Assembly: GCF_021173675.1 (NCBI RefSeq)
Contig: NZ_JAIHON010000002.1
Span: 620,001 to 684,000 of the forward strand
Length of the DNA: 64,000 nt
Source of the DNA: Streptomyces lincolnensis
GTDB lineage: Bacteria > Actinomycetota > Actinomycetes > Streptomycetales > Streptomycetaceae
Reading direction: 5' to 3'
Numbering within the stretch: position 1 is the stretch's first letter; the number at the start of each line of letters is the position of its first letter. A program made the translations under genes and the position numbers. A model generated the notes under the pieces. The model ran no database searches, was not told where the DNA came from, and saw only the letters and a program-made list of their open reading frames with translations. This document shows positions 50,798-58,825 of the stretch, one piece after another.

Positions 50798-51957
50798 GCT
50801 CTACGACCATCGACATCGTCCTGGCGGGCGCGCGCGGACACGGCCGCTGGCACCTGGACAACATCCGCAGGCTCCAGGACAAGGGCATCGTCCGCCTCGC
50901 CGGCATCTGCGAGCTGACCCCGCTGACCGGGGACGAACTCCCCGAGGGTCTCGGCACGCCCGAGCAGTCCGCCGACTTCGGCGCGCTGCTCGACTCCACC
51001 GGCGCCCGGATCGCGGTGATCTGCACCCCGATCCCCACCCACACCGACCTCGCGCTCACGGCCGCCGCCAAGGGCGTCCACGTCCTGCTGGAGAAGCCGC
51101 CGGCGCCCTCGTACGCCGAGTACCGGCGGATGGCCGACGGGGTCGCCGCGGCCGGCGTCGCCTGCCAGATCGGCTTCCAGTCGCTGGGCTCGCACGCCGT
51201 GCCCGCGATCCGCGAGATGATCGCCGAGGGCGCGATCGGCGAGATCGCCGGCGTCGGCGGGGCCGGTGCCTGGGCGCGCGCCGAGGACTACTACCGCCGG
51301 GCCCCCTGGGCGGGCCGGCGCCGGATGAACGGCGTCGACGTGATCGACGGAGCGCTGACCAACCCGCTCGCGCACGCCGTCGCCACCGGCCTCGCCCTGG
51401 CCGGCGCCGCCCGCGCCGAGGACGTCACCGGCATCGAGACCGAGCTGCTGCGCGCCAACGACATCGAGTCCGACGACACCTCCTGCGTCCGCGTCACCAC
51501 CGCGGGCGGCCTGCCGGTGACCGTCGCCGCGACCCTGTGCGCCGAGCACCCCGACGACCCGTACGTCCTCGTGCACGGCAGCCGCGGCCGGATCACCTTC
51601 TGGTACAAGCAGGACCGCGTTCTGCTCCAGCGCGCCGACCACGGCCCCGAGGAGTACGAGTTCGGCCGCACCGACCTGCTGGAGAACCTGGTCGACCACC
51701 TCACCGACGGCGCCGACCTGCTGGTCACCCCGGACGGGACCGGCGCCTTCATGAAGGTCGTCGAGGCGATCCGGCTGGCCCCCGACCCGGCCGCGCTGCC
51801 GGAGCAGGCCTGGCATCTGCTCCCCGAGGAGAACCGCCGGGTCGTGCCCGGCATCGACGGCCTCGTCGCGGCCGCCGCCGACACCCTCTCGCTCTACTCC
51901 GAGCTGGGCGCCCCCTGGGCGCTCGCTGCCGCGCCACCGAAAGAGGTGAGCACCTGA
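50794..51957 (+). CDS. Gfo/Idh/MocA-family oxidoreductase
   Basis: The 387-residue protein has an N-terminal Rossmann fold (DIVLAGARGHGRWHLDNI, AVICTPIPTHTDLALTAAAKGVHVLLEKPP with the EKP motif) and a C-terminal alpha/beta substrate domain. No signal peptide is present. It starts with GTG inside the pectate lyase stop (GTGA), behind GGGAGG. Such enzymes oxidise or reduce sugars with NAD(P). In this operon it presumably acts on an imported pectin-derived sugar together with the DUF6807 protein. Confidence 0.9.
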   Translation: MSSTTIDIVLAGARGHGRWHLDNIRRLQDKGIVRLAGICELTPLTGDELPEGLGTPEQSADFGALLDSTGARIAVICTPIPTHTDLALTAAAKGVHVLLEKPPAPSYAEYRRMADGVAAAGVACQIGFQSLGSHAVPAIREMIAEGAIGEIAGVGGAGAWARAEDYYRRAPWAGRRRMNGVDVIDGALTNPLAHAVATGLALAGAARAEDVTGIETELLRANDIESDDTSCVRVTTAGGLPVTVAATLCAEHPDDPYVLVHGSRGRITFWYKQDRVLLQRADHGPEEYEFGRTDLLENLVDHLTDGADLLVTPDGTGAFMKVVEAIRLAPDPAALPEQAWHLLPEENRRVVPGIDGLVAAAADTLSLYSELGAPWALAAAPPKEVST

Positions 51958-52802
51958 TGACGACCAACGACTCACCGGTCCTGCGGATCGCGGGCCGCCC
52001 GGTCGGCCGCTACATCACCCGGCCCGAGCTGCCCGCCCGGCTCAGCCCTCGCCCCTACCTGCACCCCGTCACCACCCTGGCCGGCACGGCGGTCACCGAA
52101 CTGAGCCCCGCCGACCACCTCCACCACCTCGGCGTCGGTGTCGCCGTTCCCGATGTCGAGGGGTTCAACTTCTGGGGCGGACGCACCTACGTCCGCGACC
52201 AGGGCCCGACCGAGCTGGACAACCACGGCGCCCAGCGCCACACCACGTTCCAGCTGCGCGACCCGGACGGCTTCGTGGAGGAGCTGCGCTGGGTCGCCGC
52301 CGCGGCCGAGCTGCTGCGCGAGCGCCGCACGGTCGCGGCCACCGAACTCACCGACACCGCCTGGGCGTTGGACTTCACCTTCTCCCTCACCAACGTCACC
52401 CCGGACCCGCTGTCGATCGGCAGCCCGGCCACCAACGGCCGCCCCGGCGCGGCCTACGGCGGCTTCTTCTGGCGGGCCCGCAAGGAGCGGGACGCGCCGG
52501 AGGTGTTCAGCGCGGACACCGAGGGCGAGACGGCCCTGCACGGCACCCGCGCCGACTGGCTGGCCCTGACCGGCTCCGCCTGGACGCTGGTCTTCGCCGG
52601 CGCCACCGAGCAGACCCGCCGGGACCCCTGGTTCGTGCGCACCGCCGAATACCCGGGCGTGGGCTCGTCGTTGGCGTTCGACACGCGGCTGCCGATCCCG
52701 CCCGGCGAGACCGTCGTACGGCGGATCGTCACCGTGGTCGCCGACGGCCGCCTGGGCCGGCACGAGGCGGCGGCCCTGGTGCGGAAGGCGGTCGGCCAGT
52801 GA
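51957..52802 (+). CDS. DUF6807 (PmoA-family) protein
   Basis: The 281-residue protein has the DUF6807 look: RPYLHPVTTLAGTAVTEL, SPADHLHHLGVGVAVPDVEGFNFWGGRTYV, NHGAQRH, GFFWRARK and PWFVRTAEYPGVGSSLAF. The His-rich DHLHHLG motif may bind metal or sugar. The family has no confirmed biochemical function, although it is often called a methane-oxygenase PmoA homologue, which is misleading. It commonly neighbours Gfo/Idh oxidoreductases, as here. It overlaps the genes on both sides by 1-4 nt. Confidence 0.85.
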   Translation: MTTNDSPVLRIAGRPVGRYITRPELPARLSPRPYLHPVTTLAGTAVTELSPADHLHHLGVGVAVPDVEGFNFWGGRTYVRDQGPTELDNHGAQRHTTFQLRDPDGFVEELRWVAAAAELLRERRTVAATELTDTAWALDFTFSLTNVTPDPLSIGSPATNGRPGAAYGGFFWRARKERDAPEVFSADTEGETALHGTRADWLALTGSAWTLVFAGATEQTRRDPWFVRTAEYPGVGSSLAFDTRLPIPPGETVVRRIVTVVADGRLGRHEAAALVRKAVGQ

Positions 52803-54316
52803 CGTACCCGGACCCCATGACGTATACGAACCCGGTCCTGAACGCCGACTGGTCCGACCCGGACGTGATCCGTGTCGGCGACGACTTCTACCTCACCGCC
52901 TCCAGCTTCAGCCGCGTGCCCGGGCTGCCGCTGCTGCACTCGCGCGACCTGGTCAACTGGACCCTGGTCGGCCACGCCCTCGAACGGCTGGAACCGGCCG
53001 CGGAGTTCGCCGGTCCGCGCCACGACTGCGGTGTCTGGGCACCCTCCCTGCGCCACCACGACGAGCGCTTCTGGATCTTCTGGGGCGACCCCGACCAAGG
53101 CATCTTCCAGATCAACGCCCCCGGGATCAGGGGACCTTGGACCCGCCCGCACCTCGTCAAGGCGGGCAAGGGGCTCATCGACCCCTGCCCCCTGTGGGAC
53201 GACGAGACCGGCGAGGCGTACCTGGTGCACGCCTGGGCGAAGTCCCGCTCGGGCGTCAAGAACCGTCTCACCGGGCACCGGATGCACCCTGACGGGACGT
53301 CACTTCTCGACGAGGGCAAGGTGATCGTCGACGGGGACCGCATACCCGGCTGGTTCACCCTCGAAGGCCCCAAGCTCTACCGGCACGACGGCTGGTTCTG
53401 GATCCTGGCGCCCGCCGGGGGAGTGGAGACCGGCTGGCAGGGCGCCTTCCGCTCGCGCGGCTTCTTCGGGCCGTACGAGGAGCAGATCGTCCTGGAGCAG
53501 AAGGACACCGACGTCAACGGCCCCCACCAGGGCGGCTGGGTGCGCACCCCGTCCGGCGAGGACTGGTTCCTGCACTTCCAGCAGAAGGGCGCCTACGGCA
53601 GGGTCGTCCACCTCCAGCCGATGCGCTGGGGCACGGACGGCTGGCCGGTGCTCGGAGCCGACGGCGCCCCCGTCGCCGTACACCGGAAGCCGGACCTGCC
53701 GGAGCAGACGGCCGCCGCCCCGGCCACCGACGACGACTTCCCCGGCGGACGCTTCGGACGGCAGTGGCAGTGGACGGCCAACCCCCGGGACGGCTGGGCC
53801 ACCCAGCACTCCGGGGACGGCCTGCGCCTCGCCTGCGTCCGCTCGGCCGACGCGCACGACCTGCGCAAACTGCCCCACGTCCTCACCCAGCGGCTGCCGG
53901 GCACCCCGTCCGCCGTCGAGGTCGACCTGACCCTGCACGGCGAGGAACCGGGCGCCCGCGCGGGCCTCGTGGTCCTCGGTGACGCCTTCGGCTGGATCGG
54001 GCTCCAGCGGGGCGCCGACGGCGCGGTCCATCTCGTGCACCGCTTCGCCGAGGGGGTCGCCGAGCGGGAACGGGACGCCGATCATCCGCGGCTCGCCCCC
54101 GAAGGACGGGCCCGGCTGCGGATCGAGATCGGCGCCGGGGCACGCTGCCGGTTCTTCTACGACATCGGCGAGGGCCCGGTCCCGTCCGGTCCCGTCTTCG
54201 CCGCGACCCCCTGGCGCTGGGTAGGCGCCCTGCTCGGACTGTTCGCCCTCGCACCCGCCGGACCGGGACACGCCGGCGCGGCGAGCTTCACGCAGTTCCG
54301 GATCACCCCGCTGTAA
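52799..54316 (+). CDS. Glycoside hydrolase family 43 with C-terminal beta-sandwich
   Basis: The 505-residue protein has no signal peptide, so it is probably cytoplasmic. A five-bladed GH43 propeller (about 8-300) has Asp20 in NADWSDPDV as base, Asp in GLIDPCPLWDD as modulator and Glu in FTLEGPKLY as acid. A GH43_C2-like beta-sandwich follows (about 305-505). GH43 enzymes of this two-domain type remove arabinose, xylose or galactose units. The start is GTG 52799 inside the previous stop; ATG 52817 is an alternative. It ends the overlapping gene run. Confidence 0.9.
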   Translation: MTYPDPMTYTNPVLNADWSDPDVIRVGDDFYLTASSFSRVPGLPLLHSRDLVNWTLVGHALERLEPAAEFAGPRHDCGVWAPSLRHHDERFWIFWGDPDQGIFQINAPGIRGPWTRPHLVKAGKGLIDPCPLWDDETGEAYLVHAWAKSRSGVKNRLTGHRMHPDGTSLLDEGKVIVDGDRIPGWFTLEGPKLYRHDGWFWILAPAGGVETGWQGAFRSRGFFGPYEEQIVLEQKDTDVNGPHQGGWVRTPSGEDWFLHFQQKGAYGRVVHLQPMRWGTDGWPVLGADGAPVAVHRKPDLPEQTAAAPATDDDFPGGRFGRQWQWTANPRDGWATQHSGDGLRLACVRSADAHDLRKLPHVLTQRLPGTPSAVEVDLTLHGEEPGARAGLVVLGDAFGWIGLQRGADGAVHLVHRFAEGVAERERDADHPRLAPEGRARLRIEIGAGARCRFFYDIGEGPVPSGPVFAATPWRWVGALLGLFALAPAGPGHAGAASFTQFRITPL

Positions 54317-54345
54317 CCCACCCCGTCCGCCTGTTGGGAGCCGCA

Positions 54346-56334
54346 ATGACGCACTTCCGTAGCAAGCGCTTGCCGAGACCGGGCCACGGCAGAGTCGTGG
54401 CCGCTGTGTTCGCCCTGGTGGGTGCCCTGTGCCTCGGGTCGCTCGGGGAGGCCGGTGCCGCGACCCCCGCGCCGGCCACCTCCGGTTCGGCCGACCGCTG
54501 GAGCGACCGGCCGCACGGTTTCGCCTCCCTGGCCGGCGGTACCACCGGCGGGGCGGGCGGCAAGGTCGTGACCGTCACCGACCAGGCCTCGCTGGCCGCG
54601 TACGCGGCGGCGCCCGAGCCGTACGTCATCCGCGTCCAGGGCACGATCACCGCCCAGCCCTTCGGCGCGAGCATCACCGTCGCCTCGGACAAGACGATCG
54701 TCGGTGTCGGCACGAGCGGTGAACTGGTGCAGGGCGAGTTCCACCTCGCACCCGGCACCCACAACGTGATCATCCGCAACCTGACGATCCGCGACTCGGC
54801 GGTCGAGGGCAACTGGGACTGCAAGGACACCGACTTCGACGGCATCCAGATGGACACCGTCCACCACGTCTGGGTCGACCACAACCGCTTCTCGAACATC
54901 TGCGACGGGCAGCTCGACGTCCGCAAGGACAGCGAGTACGTCACCGTCTCCTACAACCGCTTCGAGAACAACAACAAGACGTTCGGGCTGGGTTGGACCA
55001 CCAACGTCAGGACGCAGATCACGATCGACCACAACTGGTTCGCCAACACCAAGCAGCGCAACCCGTCCGTGGACAACGCGGCCTACGCCCACCTCTACAA
55101 CAACTACCTGACCGCACAGGCCGATCCCGGCGACCCCGTCTGGACGTACGGCAACTGGTCGCGCGGCAGGACGAAGATGGTCATCGAGAACAGCTACTAC
55201 CAGGACGTCCAGCACCCCTACCAGGCAGACACCACCGCCGAGTTGGTGCAGCGCGGGTCGATCCTGAAGCGCACGACCGGACGGCACGACACGTGGGGTT
55301 CCGCCTTCGACCCCCGGGAGTTCTACGCCTACCGGCTGGACCCGGCGGCCGCCGTCCCGGCGCTGGTGAAGAAGTTCTCCGGGCCGCAGCAGAGGATCGG
55401 GACCACGCTGCGGGTACCCGGTGACCTTCCGACCGTGCAGGCCGCCGTGGACGCCGTGCCCGCTGGGAACACCGTGCCGGTGACGATCGCGGTGGCTCCG
55501 GGGACGTACCGGGAGAAGGTGTTCATCCCCGCGAGCAAGCCGAACATCGTGCTCCAGGGGACTGGACAGGACCGGTCCGACACCGTCATCGTCTTCGACA
55601 CGCCCGCCGCGTACGGGGGTTCGACCGGCAGCGCGACGGTTCGGATCGCCGCGAACGACGTCACCGCCCGCAACCTCACCTTCAGCAACGACTTCGACGA
55701 GGCCGCGGTCGAGCTCAGCGGCGAGCAGGCCCTCGCCATGAAGACGACCGGCGACCGGATCGTCTTCGAGGACACGGCGTTCCTGGGCAACCAGGACACC
55801 CTGATGACCGACAGCCCCAAGCTGGACGTGATCAGCCGGGTCTACGTCCGCGACTCCTACATCGAGGGCGACGTCGACTTCGTCTACGGACGGGCCACCA
55901 CCGTGGTGGAGCGCTCCGTGATCCGGGCGCTGAGCCGGGGCTCGGACAGCAACAACGGCTACATCACGGCCGCTTCGACCTGGACCGGCAACCCGTACGG
56001 CTTCCTGATCACCGACTCCAGGATCGTGAGCGACGCGCCGGCCGGCACCTTCCACCTGGGGCGGCCGTGGCACCCGGGCGGGGAGCCGAACGCCGTCGCC
56101 CAGGTGCTGATCCGCGACACCTGGCTGCCCGCCGCGATCAAGTCCTCGCCGTGGACCGACATGAGCGGCTTCTCGTGGAAGGACGCGCGGTTCAGCGAGT
56201 ACGGCAACCGCGGACCGGGGGCGGCCGTGACCGCGGACCGGCCGCAGATGAGCGAGGCCGAGGCCCGGGACCACACCGTCGCCGACTACCTCGCGGGCAC
56301 GGACGGCTGGGCGCCGTACGCCGCCCGCCACTGA
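54346..56334 (+). CDS. Secreted fusion of pectate lyase (PL1) and pectin methylesterase (CE8)
   Basis: The 662-residue protein has a Sec signal (VVAAVFALVGALCLGSLGEAGA). The PL1 domain (about 45-345) has GGTTGGAGGKVVTVTD, VIIRNLTIRDS, HVWVDHNRFSN and the catalytic-Arg region KQRNPSVDNAAYAHLYNN. The CE8 domain (about 350-655) has GTYREKV, GNQDTLM (Gln), GDVDFVYGRA (Asp) and LGRPW (Arg). The esterase removes methyl groups so that the lyase can cut the same chain. In the lyase the second Arg of the usual RxPRxR motif is replaced (NPSVD). The ATG is 29 nt after the GH43 stop. Confidence 0.92.
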   Translation: MTHFRSKRLPRPGHGRVVAAVFALVGALCLGSLGEAGAATPAPATSGSADRWSDRPHGFASLAGGTTGGAGGKVVTVTDQASLAAYAAAPEPYVIRVQGTITAQPFGASITVASDKTIVGVGTSGELVQGEFHLAPGTHNVIIRNLTIRDSAVEGNWDCKDTDFDGIQMDTVHHVWVDHNRFSNICDGQLDVRKDSEYVTVSYNRFENNNKTFGLGWTTNVRTQITIDHNWFANTKQRNPSVDNAAYAHLYNNYLTAQADPGDPVWTYGNWSRGRTKMVIENSYYQDVQHPYQADTTAELVQRGSILKRTTGRHDTWGSAFDPREFYAYRLDPAAAVPALVKKFSGPQQRIGTTLRVPGDLPTVQAAVDAVPAGNTVPVTIAVAPGTYREKVFIPASKPNIVLQGTGQDRSDTVIVFDTPAAYGGSTGSATVRIAANDVTARNLTFSNDFDEAAVELSGEQALAMKTTGDRIVFEDTAFLGNQDTLMTDSPKLDVISRVYVRDSYIEGDVDFVYGRATTVVERSVIRALSRGSDSNNGYITAASTWTGNPYGFLITDSRIVSDAPAGTFHLGRPWHPGGEPNAVAQVLIRDTWLPAAIKSSPWTDMSGFSWKDARFSEYGNRGPGAAVTADRPQMSEAEARDHTVADYLAGTDGWAPYAARH

Positions 56335-56342
56335 CCCCCACA

Positions 56343-56395
56343 ACTCCATAGCCCCACAGCTCCATGGCCCCACTGCTCCATAGCTCCACAGCTCC
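56343..56395. repeat. Tandem 16-bp repeats between fusion gene and binding protein
   Basis: Three 16-bp units (starting 56343, 56359 and 56375) of the type GCTCCATAGCCCCACA and part of a fourth follow one another. Their low GC compared with the surroundings makes them stand out. Confidence 0.85.
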
Positions 56396-56450
56396 CTCGC
56401 GGGCTGCGCTCGACCAAGAAGTGTTTGGACCAGAAGAAGAGAGCCGACCA

Positions 56451-57794
56451 ATGAAGATCAGCATCCGCAGAAGCAGGCGCGCCGCCGTGGCCGTCGCTCT
56501 GGGCTCCGTCCTCGCCCTGACCGCCACCGCCTGCGGTGACGACGGCAGCGGCACCGGCGGTGACAAGGGCGAAGAGGGCAGCGGCAAGGGCGAGATCGTC
56601 TTCTGGGACAACAACGGCGGTGTGCGCACCGACATCTGGAAGGAGATCATCGCCGACTTCGAGAAGGCGAACCCGGACATCAAGGTCGAGTACGTCGGCA
56701 TCCCCTCCACCGACTACCAGTCCAAGGTCGACACCGCCCTCCAGGGCGGCGGTCTGCCGGACGTCGGTGGCGTCGGCGCCGCGATGCTCGCCGGTTTCGC
56801 CGCCCAGAACGCGCTGGAGCCGCTGGACGACCGGCTCACCAAGTCCTCGCTGAACGGCAAGCTCAACGAGGACATGGTCAAGTCGCTGAAGGCCGCCGGC
56901 GGCGGTGACGGCACGCTCTACTCCGTCCCGACCTCCGCCAACAACGGTGTTCTCTACTACCGCACCGACCTGTTCCAGAAGGCGGGCCTGGACGCGCCCA
57001 CCACCTGGGACAAGTTCTACGAGGCCGCGGACAAGCTCACCAACGCCAAGAACAACGAGTTCGGCTACACCATCCGCGGTGGCGCCGGTTCCATCGCCCA
57101 GGCGCTGGACGCGATGTACGGGCAGAGCGGGATCACCTCGTTCTGGAACGGCGACAAGACGACGGTCAACGACCCCAAGAACGTCGCGGCGCTGGAGAAG
57201 TACGCGGCCCTCTACAAGAAGGCCACCCCGGCGGCCGACCTGAACAACGACTTCACCAAGATGGTCGCCCAGTGGGATTCCGGCACGATCGGCATGCTGA
57301 ACCACAACCTGGGTTCCTACCAGGACCATGTGAAGGCGCTCGGGGTCGACAAGTTCCGGGGCATTCCGCAGCCGATCGGCTCCGCCGGTAAGCGGGTGCA
57401 GGTGTCCAACCCCGTGGACGGGCTCGGGCTGTTCAAGAGCTCCAAGAACAAGGAAGCGGCCTGGAAGTTCATCGAGTTCGCCACGACCGCCGCGGAGAAC
57501 TCCAAGTTCAACAAGTCGGCCGGGCAGGTGCCGTCCAACAACGACGCGGCGAAGGACGCGTGGGTGTCGGAGGCGGAGCCGACGAAGCTGGCTGCTGCCG
57601 CGCTCAGTGACGGGTCCACGACGATCGTTCAGTTGCCGTACTACCTGCCGGACTGGAACACGATCTCCAAGGCCGACAACGAGCCGAACTTCCAGAAGGT
57701 GTTGCTCGGGGACATGAAGGCGAAGGAGTTCCTGGACACGCTGGCCGATCAGTTGAACACGGCTCAGGCGGAGTGGAACGAGCGGAACGGCTAA
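56451..57794 (+). CDS. ABC sugar importer, solute-binding lipoprotein of the pectin locus
   Basis: The 447-residue protein has a lipoprotein signal (AAVAVALGSVLALTATAC) and a type I sugar-binding fold (GEIVFWDNNGGVRTDIW, STDYQSKVDTALQGGGLPDV, YSVPTSANNGVLYYRTDLFQKAGL, GMLNHNLGSYQDHV). It is probably the partner of the permeases at 47423 and 48355, which have no binding protein of their own. The start at ATG 56451 is chosen for the signal peptide. A hairpin at 57881 terminates it. Confidence 0.9.
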   Translation: MKISIRRSRRAAVAVALGSVLALTATACGDDGSGTGGDKGEEGSGKGEIVFWDNNGGVRTDIWKEIIADFEKANPDIKVEYVGIPSTDYQSKVDTALQGGGLPDVGGVGAAMLAGFAAQNALEPLDDRLTKSSLNGKLNEDMVKSLKAAGGGDGTLYSVPTSANNGVLYYRTDLFQKAGLDAPTTWDKFYEAADKLTNAKNNEFGYTIRGGAGSIAQALDAMYGQSGITSFWNGDKTTVNDPKNVAALEKYAALYKKATPAADLNNDFTKMVAQWDSGTIGMLNHNLGSYQDHVKALGVDKFRGIPQPIGSAGKRVQVSNPVDGLGLFKSSKNKEAAWKFIEFATTAAENSKFNKSAGQVPSNNDAAKDAWVSEAEPTKLAAAALSDGSTTIVQLPYYLPDWNTISKADNEPNFQKVLLGDMKAKEFLDTLADQLNTAQAEWNERNG

Positions 57795-57818
57795 GAGCTC
57801 GGTCGTGAATGTCTGAGG

Positions 57819-57906
57819 CCGGCTGCGGGTTAATCGTGGCTGGTCGCGCCCACGCGGCGGTAGCCGCACATTGAGCACGGCCCCGCGCCCCTTTGGGGGC
57901 GCGGGG
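57819..57906 (+). repeat. Dispersed repeat copy D with terminator hairpin
   Basis: The element resembles copy B (GGCTGCGGGTT, TCGTGGCTGGTCGCGCCC, GCGGCGG.AGCCGCA). It ends in a perfect 11-bp hairpin CCCCGCGCCCC (57881-57891)/GGGGCGCGGGG (57896-57906) with the loop TTTG, which should terminate the binding-protein transcript. Confidence 0.8.
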
Positions 57907-57974
57907 GTTACCCCCCACTTGAAAGGCACCGCCGCACAGATCTCTTTCGTACGCCTTTGAGAAAGGCACCCCCC

Positions 57975-58775
57975 GTGTCACTTTCCCGCAGACAAGTAAC
58001 TTCCGCGGCGTTCGCGGCCGTTCCGCTCGGTCTTGCCGCGAGCGGTACCGCTCAGGCCTCCGGGGGCCGTCGTACCCGGACCCTCTACATCGCCGGTGAT
58101 TCCACGGCGGCCCAGAAATACGCTGCCGCCGCCCCGGAGACCGGGTGGGGGATGGCGATTCCGTTCTTCCTGCGCAAGGGGCTGGCCGTCGCCAACCACG
58201 CGGTGAACGGGCGCAGTTCGAAGAGCTTCGTCGACGAGGGGCGGCTCGATGTCGTCCTCGGTGCGATCAGGCCGGGTGACTACCTGGTCATCCAGTTCGC
58301 GCACAACGACGAGAAGGCCGAGGATCCCGCTCGGTACACCGAGCCCTGGACGACGTACCAGGACTACCTGCGTCTGTATGTCGAGGGCGCCCGTGCGCGT
58401 GGCGCCCGGCCGGTGCTGGCGACGCCGGTGGAGCGCCGCAGGTTCGACGCGGGCGGCAACGCCGTGACGAGCCACGGCGACTATCCGGCGGCGATGCGTG
58501 CGCTCGCCGAGAAGGAGCGCGTCGCGCTGCTCGACGTCCAGGCCCTGTCGATCGCGCTGTGGCAGGAGCTCGGGGTCGAGGGGACGAAGACGTACTTCAA
58601 CTGGACGCCGACCGAGCAGGACAACACGCACTTCAACCCGCCGGGCGCGATCGCCGTGGCCCGGCTGGTGGCGCGCGAGCTGCTGCGCACCCGTGTGCTG
58701 GCCCCGCAGGACGTCCGCCGGCTCGACCAGGAGATCCCCGAGGCGTGGATCACCTGGCCGGAAGCCGCCGCGTAA
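57975..58775 (+). CDS. Rhamnogalacturonan acetylesterase-like SGNH hydrolase (CE12)
   Basis: The 266-residue protein has a Tat-like signal (SRRQVTSAAFAAVPLGLAAS). The SGNH blocks follow: IAGDSTAA (Ser43), GRSSKSF (Gly), QFAHND (Asn) and DNTHFNPPGA (Asp-His). This order and size match rhamnogalacturonan acetylesterases, which remove acetyl groups from pectin hairy regions. GTG 57975 is preferred because GAAAGG lies eight bases upstream; TTG 57957 is less likely. It begins a new transcript after the hairpin. Confidence 0.9.
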   Translation: MSLSRRQVTSAAFAAVPLGLAASGTAQASGGRRTRTLYIAGDSTAAQKYAAAAPETGWGMAIPFFLRKGLAVANHAVNGRSSKSFVDEGRLDVVLGAIRPGDYLVIQFAHNDEKAEDPARYTEPWTTYQDYLRLYVEGARARGARPVLATPVERRRFDAGGNAVTSHGDYPAAMRALAEKERVALLDVQALSIALWQELGVEGTKTYFNWTPTEQDNTHFNPPGAIAVARLVARELLRTRVLAPQDVRRLDQEIPEAWITWPEAAA

Positions 58776-58825
58776 CCGTCCCGACCGCGCGTAACCATCC
58801 CGACCGCAGAAAAGAGAGCCGCACC

